Assembly: GCF_000243275.1 (NCBI RefSeq)
Contig: NZ_CM001437.1
Coordinates: 3,468,896-3,483,528 of the forward strand
Source: Myroides odoratus DSM 2801
GTDB lineage: Bacteria; Bacteroidota; Bacteroidia; Flavobacteriales; Flavobacteriaceae
Reading direction: 5' to 3'
Length of the DNA stretch: 14,633 nucleotides
Of this stretch, positions 8,012-13,658 are shown piece after piece. A program made the position numbers and the translations under genes. Under the pieces are notes generated by a model. That model searched no databases and was not told the origin of the DNA. It saw only the letters and a program-made list of their open reading frames with translations. The stretch's first letter is position 1. Every line of letters begins with the position of its first letter.

Positions 8012-9574
8012 ATGAGAAACAAGATACTACTACTATTCATTGGATTATGTGCGAATCTACTATGGGGACAAACAAAGGATCGACCTTTTCCCTATCGTTT
8101 AGTATTGACAGAGACTTATGCACCAGATGAAATAGAAGAACATATAGGTGAAAATGCTCCTACAGGAAGTAGCCGTTATACAGAATACGGACTTGTCCTG
8201 ACCGAAGATCAAGAGGAATTTGCTTTTAGTGGGTTTTATTTAAAAGATATTGAATTTCCATCGAATCACGGAATTATTGTAGAATTTAAATATGCGATGT
8301 ATGATGGGAAACAATATTTTGGAACGTATGGGGATGGAATGAGTATGTTTTTATTCGATGGAGATAAAGACTTTGAAATTGGAGCCGCAGGAGCTGGGCT
8401 AGGTTATGCATACAATAATGGAGAGCGTACAGCGGGATTAAATGGGGCTTATTTAGGGATTGGGCTAGATGTTTTTGGAGGTTTTAGAGAACGCGCCGTA
8501 TCCTCTGGTGAGAAAAGGGAAGGAATTCACGGATTGTCATATAAGTATGACGATCATATTACGTTGCGTGGTGGACAATTTAAAAATGATCGCTATAAAG
8601 GATATCCGGTTTTAGGTACAGAACAAGTGGCTTATGGAAATGAAGGTTCCCCTGGTGTGGCAAGAGCGATATTAGATTATGATACCGGTGATTATGAGAC
8701 AAGCACGTATAGTAATCCTGGAGGAATGAATGATTTAAGAACACTAAAATACGATGGCTGGGCTCCTTATTACAATACTGTAACAGCTACCTTAATTCCT
8801 GTGAATAATGGAGAAGATGGTATGTTAGTTAGTGTTAAAGTCAGACAAGATAGGTTTTATGGATATAAAAATCCTTTTACTGATTTTTATTACCCAAATT
8901 CTTTTAAAACAAGGGATCAAAATGGAAATGTTTATACGTTTCAAACGAAAGTCCCAGATGTCTTTAAGGTAGGTTTCGCTGCGAGTACAGGCGGGGCAAC
9001 ACAAACCCAAATGATCAAGGAAGTAATCGTAGATTTGCCTTATGCACCAATTATGGTAGATCATGAAGTTGTACTTTGTTCAACTCCTGCAACTGATTTT
9101 GAAAATTATGCTGTAATAGAAAGGCTTCTTTCTAATTCTACTTTTTATCAAGGAACTATTGATGATCCAAATTCTAGAGATGGGCAGTATAATGCAGATT
9201 TAAGTACACTGCGTTTTGAAGATGAAAATGGTTTTGATGTGACTACTTCAAAGCGACAGGATGATTTTTATATGATACTTGAGTATGAAGAACCAGGGGT
9301 AGGTTTATGGGAAATGTATTACCGTCCTGATGTTACTTTTAGACCCGATGTAACCTTTTATTTCACTCCAGAACGAAATGATTTAGCTGATGGAGAGTAT
9401 AGTGTATACTATTCTGCAAAAGCAAAAGAAGATGGAAGTGGTGGACCATTTGCAGAAGATATATATCGAAGTAGACCAACTAAAGTTACTGCAATAATGA
9501 AATCGTGTTCAACTACTGTTAATCCTAATTTGCCCATTAAAGTAAAAATGGAAGAAGAAGAGGAAGAAGATTAG
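8012..9574 (+). CDS. Secreted L-type-lectin-like protein
   Basis: The product has 520 residues. A signal peptide is clear: MRNK, a hydrophobic stretch, then LLWGQ, with likely cleavage near residue 19-20. Residues about 55-345 read as a concanavalin/legume-type (L-type) lectin fold as found in bacterial lectin domains: 'GDGMSMFLFDG' (108-117), 'GLGYAY', 'GAYLGIGLDVFGGF' (145-158) and a closing strand with 'VGFAASTGG' (320-328) before 'EVIVDLPYAP'. The remaining 170 residues are unrecognised and end in an acidic EEEEEED tail. The start ATG is preceded by a purine-rich AAAGAAAGAAA tract, as usual for this phylum. It lies 133 nt after the giant gene on the same strand, so co-expression is plausible, though a hairpin separates them. 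I found no convincing own promoter. Carbohydrate or polymer binding at the cell surface is inferred from the fold; ligand unknown. No type IX sorting domain was recognised. Confidence 0.8.
   Translation: MRNKILLLFIGLCANLLWGQTKDRPFPYRLVLTETYAPDEIEEHIGENAPTGSSRYTEYGLVLTEDQEEFAFSGFYLKDIEFPSNHGIIVEFKYAMYDGKQYFGTYGDGMSMFLFDGDKDFEIGAAGAGLGYAYNNGERTAGLNGAYLGIGLDVFGGFRERAVSSGEKREGIHGLSYKYDDHITLRGGQFKNDRYKGYPVLGTEQVAYGNEGSPGVARAILDYDTGDYETSTYSNPGGMNDLRTLKYDGWAPYYNTVTATLIPVNNGEDGMLVSVKVRQDRFYGYKNPFTDFYYPNSFKTRDQNGNVYTFQTKVPDVFKVGFAASTGGATQTQMIKEVIVDLPYAPIMVDHEVVLCSTPATDFENYAVIERLLSNSTFYQGTIDDPNSRDGQYNADLSTLRFEDENGFDVTTSKRQDDFYMILEYEEPGVGLWEMYYRPDVTFRPDVTFYFTPERNDLADGEYSVYYSAKAKEDGSGGPFAEDIYRSRPTKVTAIMKSCSTTVNPNLPIKVKMEEEEEED
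9551..9570 (+). repeat. GAA-rich simple-sequence tract at the gene's 3' end
   Basis: A pure purine tract of GAA/GAG codons encodes the acidic C-terminus just before the TAG stop. Slippage here in non-triplet steps would change the last residues and could extend the protein. Confidence 0.6.
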
Positions 9575-9581
9575 TACTATA

Positions 9582-9612
9582 AAAAAAAGCTCCAACTATT
9601 GGAGCTTTTTTT
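9582..9612. terminator. Bidirectional intrinsic terminator between convergent genes
   Basis: The stem is AAAAAAAGCTCCAA (9582-9595) with TTGGAGCTTTTTTT (9599-9612) around a 3-nt loop. The T-run on one strand and the A-run on the other allow it to work for the plus-strand lectin-like gene and for the minus-strand DsbA-like gene that ends at 9628. Confidence 0.9.
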
Positions 9613-9627
9613 ATATAAAGTAATTCG

Positions 9628-10563
9628 TTATGATCTCTTTAGCGTCCACATCGAACCGTTTTTGGTTGTTGTCTGTAGTAAGATACCGTCTACTACAAGT
9701 TGGATTAAGTGTTGCTCACTTTCTACTCTTGGCATTCCTGATAATTCCGCAAATTCTTTGGCTGTGAGTGTTGGATATACGCTAAACAGATGTTCCCAAG
9801 TTTTGGTATAATGCAATTTTTGTACTTGTGGATTGAGGGTTAAGATGGCCGTTTCATAAAAAGGATACGGTTTTGTACCATATACCAATTCCCTTGTTTC
9901 AGCACGTTCAAAAAACAGGGTTGGAAATCCGCGTACTCCGTAGCTTCGAGCTAGTTGCAAATCCTCTTCAAATAGGATTTTGGCTCTTCCTTCATAGTCT
10001 GCTTTGAGTTGGATAGGATCTAAACCAACTTGCTTTGCCGCGGCTTCTAGGTGCTCCCATTTGGCAATGTTTTTCTTTTCTAAGAAGACCATTTCCCGAA
10101 CAACGCGCAAAAAGGCAATGGCTTTGTCCTCGTTCTTGTTTTTGTCTTGGAGTTGTGCTGCTTTAAAGGCAATCGATGAAGGATAGGAAGAACTCAGCGG
10201 ATCTTCTAGCCACACATCTCCATCAATGGGCATATCATAGTGTACACTGACCTCATCCCAATGCTGTGCAACATCGGCTGGTTTGCTGATTCCGCCACTG
10301 TTGTAGTTCCAATCGGGAAGGAGCCCGCCCATGCGGTAGTCAATCTCAATAGCTGGCCCATATTCCAATTTTAACTTGCGCAGTTGAGGTTCGATCCCCC
10401 AACAGGAAGAACAAATTGGGTCGGTAAAATACACTACTTTAATCTTTTCTCCTTGTAGGGGTGTATTTTTTATGGATTGTTGCTCTGTTTGGGTGTTAGG
10501 TGTTTCACACATCCCCGTTTCGATATCACACAAAAGCGGGCTGTTTGTTTTATTGTCATTCAT
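9628..10563 (-). CDS. DsbA/FrnE-like thioredoxin-fold protein with C-terminal winged-helix-like domain
   Basis: With the start at 10563 (MNDNKTNSPLLCD) the protein has 311 residues. An upstream in-frame ATG at 10596 would add 11 residues and is less likely, since the family often begins near 'LLCDxETGMCE'. The redox motif CSSC is at residues 51-54 in 'DPICSSCWG', the form of the DsbA/FrnE/SpxH branch of the thioredoxin superfamily. The helical insertion follows, and the cis-proline loop 'GVRGFPTLFF' has Pro near 214. No signal peptide is seen, so a cytoplasmic protein is inferred, unlike periplasmic DsbA. An extra Cys pair (C12, C19) lies before the domain. Residues about 258-311 read like a winged helix ('TAKEFAELSGM', then 'LIQLVVDGILLQ', then a wing). 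Members act in thiol-disulfide exchange or as proteolysis adaptors (SpxH); which applies here is not visible. It is divergent from the ohrR operon. Confidence 0.82.
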   Translation of the reverse strand: MNDNKTNSPLLCDIETGMCETPNTQTEQQSIKNTPLQGEKIKVVYFTDPICSSCWGIEPQLRKLKLEYGPAIEIDYRMGGLLPDWNYNSGGISKPADVAQHWDEVSVHYDMPIDGDVWLEDPLSSSYPSSIAFKAAQLQDKNKNEDKAIAFLRVVREMVFLEKKNIAKWEHLEAAAKQVGLDPIQLKADYEGRAKILFEEDLQLARSYGVRGFPTLFFERAETRELVYGTKPYPFYETAILTLNPQVQKLHYTKTWEHLFSVYPTLTAKEFAELSGMPRVESEQHLIQLVVDGILLQTTTKNGSMWTLKRS

Positions 10564-10942
10564 AATTTTAGTATTTATTTCTGTCACTACAGGCAATAAC
10601 AGGGAAGTTAAAAAAGGAGTAAAATTACTTGTTGCGCTAGTTTCCTATAGTGAGCGGTTATTTGTTGATTGTTGTACGTCGGCCATCGTCGATTTACTTT
10701 TGATTGATACCAAAATAGAAGTGAAAATCGAGAAGAGCTCCTTTTTTTATTTTGTATTTGATGGTTCTTACACAAAGATAAGGCAACTGAAGTGGTTGAA
10801 TCGCATTGGTTTCCAACTAGAAACTACTTACTTATGGGTAAGTGGTCGTTGCTTTTGGCATGATTTCGCAGTAGTGAAAATGCACAAGAAATGCACAACC
10901 AAAGGAGGGATAGGTAGGGCTTACTCCTAAATATTGTTTAAA
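10564..10942. other. Divergent intergenic region
   Basis: This is about 380 nt between the DsbA-like gene (minus) and the ohrR operator. A plus-strand open frame covering much of it overlaps the start of the DsbA-like gene and shows no recognisable domain, so I do not call it a gene. I see a short phased direct repeat near its right end (listed separately). The minus-strand promoter must lie here, but no complete consensus was found. Confidence 0.5.
10878..10898. repeat. Two direct repeats AAATGCACAA, 11 bp apart
   Basis: AAATGCACAA occurs at 10878-10887 and again at 10889-10898, a period of 11 bp, so both copies face the same side of the helix. It lies about 45 bp upstream of the ohrR operator palindrome and could be an activator site. 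Chance is not excluded. Confidence 0.4.
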
Positions 10943-10964
10943 ATTATATTGTACACAATATAAT
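10943..10964. promoter_or_regulatory. Palindromic operator, probable OhrR/MarR-type binding site
   Basis: The left arm ATTATATTGT (10943-10952) and right arm ACAATATAAT (10955-10964) are perfect complements around a 2-nt spacer. AT-rich palindromes with TTGT/ACAA half sites are typical of MarR-family dimers including OhrR. It covers the -33 element and part of the spacer of the ohrR promoter, the position expected for repression by blocking RNA polymerase. Confidence 0.7.
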
Positions 10965-10976
10965 AACGTATCTTTG
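10949..10976 (+). promoter_or_regulatory. Bacteroidota-type promoter of the ohrR-nitroreductase operon
   Basis: The -33 TTG (10949-10951) is separated by 17 nt from TATCTTTG (10969-10976), an exact match to the Bacteroidota -7 consensus TAnnTTTG. Transcription would begin near 10982, giving a leader of about 20 nt to the ATG at 11001. This placement rules out the in-frame TTG at 10974 as a start codon, because it lies inside the promoter. Confidence 0.75.
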
Positions 10977-11000
10977 TTTTATATTTTAAGTCAGATTCTA

Positions 11001-11426
11001 ATGATTGATTCCTTATCACTTGAAAACCAGGTTTGTTTTCCCGTTTATGCTTTAGCAAAAGAGATTGTTCATCATTATCGTCCTTTTTTGGATGATTTAG
11101 GAATTACTTATCCACAATATTTAGTCTTACTGATTTTGTGGAAAGAACGCGAACAAACGGTTGGGCAGCTTGGAGATAAAGTATTTTTGGATAGTGGCAC
11201 ACTCACACCTCTATTGAAGCGCATGGAACAAAAAGGTATGGTAGAAAGAAAGCGAAGTCCGCATGATGAGCGCGTAGTAAACATATCGTTAACGGAAAAA
11301 GGACTTGCGTTAGAGGAGCAGGCAAAGGATATTCCGCAGAAGCTTATGGAATCCATGCAAGTTTCGGAAGAAGAGGTTTTAGAACTGAAAAATAGTGTAA
11401 TGAAAATTTTAAATAAACAAAAATAA
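11001..11426 (+). CDS. ohrR: OhrR-type organic peroxide-sensing MarR regulator
   Basis: The 141-residue protein is a typical MarR-family length. Its N-terminus 'LENQVCFPVYA' has Cys12 at the position of the peroxide-sensing cysteine of OhrR (Cys15 in Bacillus subtilis, Cys22 in Xanthomonas). The family segments 'YRPFLDDLGITYPQYLVL', 'LDSGTLTPLLKRMEQKGM' (recognition helix region) and 'KRSPHDERVV' with 'SLTEKG' (wing) are all present. Tyrosines in the YRP and TYPQY segments match those that contact the oxidised cysteine in the family. It has no other cysteine, so it resembles the one-Cys type, which is inactivated by mixed disulfide formation or overoxidation. ATG 11001 is chosen over the TTG at 10974 because that lies in the promoter. 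It overlaps no neighbour and is followed after 5 nt by the nitroreductase gene. The operator palindrome upstream implies autorepression relieved by peroxides (inferred). Confidence 0.9.
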   Translation: MIDSLSLENQVCFPVYALAKEIVHHYRPFLDDLGITYPQYLVLLILWKEREQTVGQLGDKVFLDSGTLTPLLKRMEQKGMVERKRSPHDERVVNISLTEKGLALEEQAKDIPQKLMESMQVSEEEVLELKNSVMKILNKQK

Positions 11427-11431
11427 GAGCC

Positions 11432-12064
11432 ATGTCATTGATAGAAAATTTGAAATGGAGACATGCTGTAAAAGCGTATGACTCTACAAAAAAAGTAAGT
11501 GAAGAACAAGTAGATAAAATTATAGAGGCAGCTCGGTTGGCACCCACCTCTTCGGGACTTCAACCTTTTAAATTACTAGTGGTACGCAATCAAGCGATCA
11601 AAGAAAAATTAGCAGAAGGAGCATTAAATCCCGATTGTATGCGCGATTGTTCTCATGTGTTAATTTTTGCTGCTTGGGATCAATACACCGAAGATCGAAT
11701 TGATACGGTATATGATTTTACGACAGATCAACGCGACCTCCCTCGAGGGCGATTTGGTAGCTATACGGATAAATTAAAACAGATTTATTTGAATCAACCG
11801 AGTGAAGCCAACTTTGCTCACACAGCTCGTCAGACGTACATTGCTTTAGGATTAGCGCTAGCCCAAGCAGCTGAATTAAGAGTAGATTCTACGCCAGCAG
11901 AGGGATTTAGCAATGAAGTGGTTGATCGCGTATTAGGTCTGAAAGAATTAGGTTTAAAAAGTGTGTCTTTACTGTATGTAGGATATGCAGATCCAGTTCA
12001 CGATTGGATTGCACCCATGAAAAAAGTAAGGATTCCTAAAGAAGAATTTGTAGTGGAATATTAA
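11432..12064 (+). CDS. NAD(P)H-dependent nitroreductase family flavoprotein (NfsB-like)
   Basis: The 210-residue product is the normal size for this FMN-dependent family. 'RHAVKAYD' (10-17) is the N-terminal FMN phosphate-binding segment (R-x5-Y pattern). 'EAARLAPTSSGLQPFK' (32-47) is the conserved flavin-side helix and loop. 'LGLALAQAAELRVDSTPAEGF' is the dimer-interface helix and loop. 'KSVSLLYVGYADP' near the C-terminus is the second FMN-contact strand. These enzymes reduce nitroaromatics, quinones or dihydropteridine-like substrates with two electrons from NAD(P)H; the natural substrate cannot be read from sequence. The gene starts 5 nt after ohrR, without its own promoter, so it is almost surely co-transcribed and controlled by that regulator. 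Two terminators follow its stop. It takes the place in the operon where an ohr peroxiredoxin gene is usually found. Confidence 0.9.
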   Translation: MSLIENLKWRHAVKAYDSTKKVSEEQVDKIIEAARLAPTSSGLQPFKLLVVRNQAIKEKLAEGALNPDCMRDCSHVLIFAAWDQYTEDRIDTVYDFTTDQRDLPRGRFGSYTDKLKQIYLNQPSEANFAHTARQTYIALGLALAQAAELRVDSTPAEGFSNEVVDRVLGLKELGLKSVSLLYVGYADPVHDWIAPMKKVRIPKEEFVVEY

Positions 12065-12070
12065 AAAATA

Positions 12071-12098
12071 AAAACCCAACTTGATCAAGTTGGGTTTT
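12071..12098 (+). terminator. Intrinsic terminator of the ohrR-nitroreductase operon
   Basis: A perfect palindrome starts 7 nt after the stop: AAAACCCAACTTGA paired with TCAAGTTGGGTTTT (a GATC centre forms the loop), followed by CTTTT. It carries T-runs on both strands, so it could also act in reverse. Confidence 0.88.
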
Positions 12099-12111
12099 CT
12101 TTTAACCATCT

Positions 12112-12147
12112 AGTACTTGTCTTAGTTAAAGGCAGGTACTTTTTTTT
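12112..12147 (+). terminator. Second tandem intrinsic terminator
   Basis: The stem AGTACTTGTCTT (12112-12123) pairs with AAGGCAGGTACT (12129-12140), with two G-U pairs and a 5-nt loop, and is followed by seven T. It backs up the first terminator 14 nt upstream. Alternatively it terminates a small RNA not visible here. Confidence 0.8.
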
Positions 12148-12446
12148 GTGCTTGTATTGTCTAATCTTATGGGGTACGATGTATTCGCAGTTCGCGATAG
12201 TGAAAGGAAAAAAGCACTTTTGAAATGTAAATTATAAAAAAATACTTGTTTTATTTGAATTTTTAACCTGTTTGTAGTTAATAAAAAGTTAATAATAGTT
12301 GTGTTTGGTAAATTGTAAAGCGTTGATTAGTAGTGGTTTGCTTATTTTTCAATTTTCTGTTTTAGTAAAAAGTGGTAATATGAGAATTTTTTGGCACAAT
12401 AGTTGGATTTTAGAGAATAGAACGAATGTTTTAAAAACTGAAAACG
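12148..12446. other. AT-rich leader region of the HTH-S24 gene
   Basis: About 300 nt with no supported gene. It holds the AGTTAATAA direct repeats (listed separately) and long A/T runs. I did not find an exact TAnnTTTG promoter element here. A short plus-strand open frame from 12299 that runs into the next gene in another frame has no recognisable features. Confidence 0.45.
12276..12300. repeat. Helically phased AGTTAATAA direct repeats
   Basis: AGTTAATAA is at 12276-12284 and 12287-12295, 11 bp apart, and a third AGTT follows at 12297. They are about 150 bp before the regulator gene and could be a binding site, possibly for its own product. In such AT-rich DNA chance is a real alternative. 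Confidence 0.35.
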
Positions 12447-13085
12447 ATGGTACAAGCAAACGAAGTAATTACAAGACTAAAACAGCTACTGGGATATAAA
12501 AACGATTTACAGTTAGCTGAGGTATTGGAGATCAAACCCAATACGTTATCCACTTGGAAAAAAAGAGAAACATTAGCCTATGATAAAATTATAGAAGTAT
12601 GTAAAAAATATAAAATTGATTTAAATGATTTATTTCTGACTCATCCCAATGCTATTTTAAATATCAATTTAGATGATCGACGAGTAAAAATGATTTCAGT
12701 AGATCATCATATTGAATACTTCTTGAATCCAGAAAAGTGTTGTGGAACCTCTCCTTCTTGTGTTTTTCCTATTGCGGAAGAAGTTGATATGGCTTTTCAG
12801 ATTGGCGTAGAAAATATGTTTCCAACGATTAAAGTTAGCTCTTACGTATTGGTGAAAAAAATAGAACTTCAAGATATCGTACCTTGGCAAATTTATGTGC
12901 TTGTAGTTGAAAATAGAGGAATCTTATGTTACCGCTTCAAGCAATATACAGCAGATGGGAATTTACTTCTTGTGAGTGATAACTCCGCTTTTGAACACTT
13001 AGAAGTGTGCCCTGATGATGTAAGAGAGGTATTTTGTATTCATGGAGCATTTTTACCTAATATAAAAAACTTACTACAGCACTAA
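12447..13085 (+). CDS. HTH transcriptional regulator with S24 (LexA/CI)-like domain, protease site degenerate
   Basis: The 212-residue protein has an N-terminal HTH (about residues 5-65: 'LQLAEVLEIKPNTLSTWKKR', then 'YDKIIEVCKKYKIDLNDLF') like the CI-type repressor HTH. Residues about 105-205 resemble the S24/LexA C-terminal domain: 'FQIGVENMFPTIKVSSYVLVKK', 'WQIYVLVVENRGILCYRFKQ', 'LLLVSDNSAFE'. In active members the motif is GDSMxPT with a nucleophilic Ser, and a Lys begins 'KR' in the later strand. Here Ser is replaced by Asn123 and the Lys position appears to be Tyr152 before Arg153. Autocleavage is therefore predicted to be lost; dimerisation or ligand-gated binding may remain. No RBS stands out, but the ATG is the first Met of the domain. 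It lies alone between terminators and a giant surface gene, so regulation of that neighbour is possible but unproven. Confidence 0.82.
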   Translation: MVQANEVITRLKQLLGYKNDLQLAEVLEIKPNTLSTWKKRETLAYDKIIEVCKKYKIDLNDLFLTHPNAILNINLDDRRVKMISVDHHIEYFLNPEKCCGTSPSCVFPIAEEVDMAFQIGVENMFPTIKVSSYVLVKKIELQDIVPWQIYVLVVENRGILCYRFKQYTADGNLLLVSDNSAFEHLEVCPDDVREVFCIHGAFLPNIKNLLQH

Positions 13086-13658
13086 AGCTATTCTGCTAGT
13101 TTTGCCAAAACACAAAGCCTAGTCTATCTCTTATTGGCGTGTTGTGATTTACAACAAAGCGCTACTTTCAAAAAGTAAATCTATCAGTCCAAACCCTTGA
13201 ATCTTTTTTATGCATGGTATTCAAGCAGGGCGTGGTATGTCTTGCTGTAAGAAGAGAAATGGTCAGAAATAAGTATGGCGTAAGCGATTTTTCCTTGTTT
13301 TCTTGGTAAAAGACCCTAGAATCGGGGAAAAAACAGATGAGAAAAATGAAATGATTCTGCCTAACATAGAATTCGCTCCTTGTCAGTACAGGAGGTTAAC
13401 TAGAGCTAATGGGGATCAACGTTCGTTTATTCTCGAATAATTTAAAAATGAAAGCGGACTATCTGCGATTTTTACACAAAAAATAGGTAATCTGAAAATA
13501 AGTAAATATTAAGGTTTTATTGTTTTTTAATGTTTGTTTTTGTGTGTAAAACGATATTATTCTTAATAATTAACTCAATATGGTATGATATTGTCTTTCT
13601 TGATTAGTTTTGCTTTCATAAAATTTCATTAAAATATAAAGAACAAAAATTGTTGATT
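13086..13658. other. Long intergenic region, no convincing gene
   Basis: About 570 nt. It holds small hairpins (for example GTTGT/ACAAC at 13141-13155, within a larger imperfect stem whose GCG/CGC arms are at 13137 and 13160). It also holds a GGAGG followed by a 25-codon open frame (13409-13486) without recognisable sequence. From about 13490 it turns strongly A/T rich toward the next gene, like a promoter region. No strong terminator for the HTH-S24 gene was found. Confidence 0.5.
13605..13612 (+). promoter_or_regulatory. Possible -7 promoter element for the downstream surface gene
   Basis: TAGTTTTG matches TAnnTTTG exactly, 46 nt before the start codon. There is no TTG at the usual 17-23 nt spacing; the nearest is at 13591, only 11 nt away. 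It may therefore need an activator, or be a chance match. Confidence 0.4.

Noticed and set aside
10773..10780. TATCTTTG on the minus strand as promoter of the DsbA-like gene
   Set aside because: It matches the -7 consensus, but no TTG lies at the correct spacing and it is about 210 nt from the start codon.
10472..10930. 152-codon plus-strand open frame
   Set aside because: It runs antisense over the first 31 codons of the DsbA-like gene, has no recognisable domain and no promoter, and ends inside the ohrR upstream region.
10974..10976. TTG as start codon of ohrR
   Set aside because: It is part of the TATCTTTG promoter element; the ATG at 11001 gives the normal OhrR N-terminus.
12299..12499. 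66-codon plus-strand open frame overlapping the HTH-S24 gene
   Set aside because: It overlaps a well supported gene in another frame and has no family features.
13409..13486. 25-codon open frame after a GGAGG
   Set aside because: The motif is 14 nt or more from the ATG, Shine-Dalgarno use is weak in this phylum, and the peptide is not recognisable.
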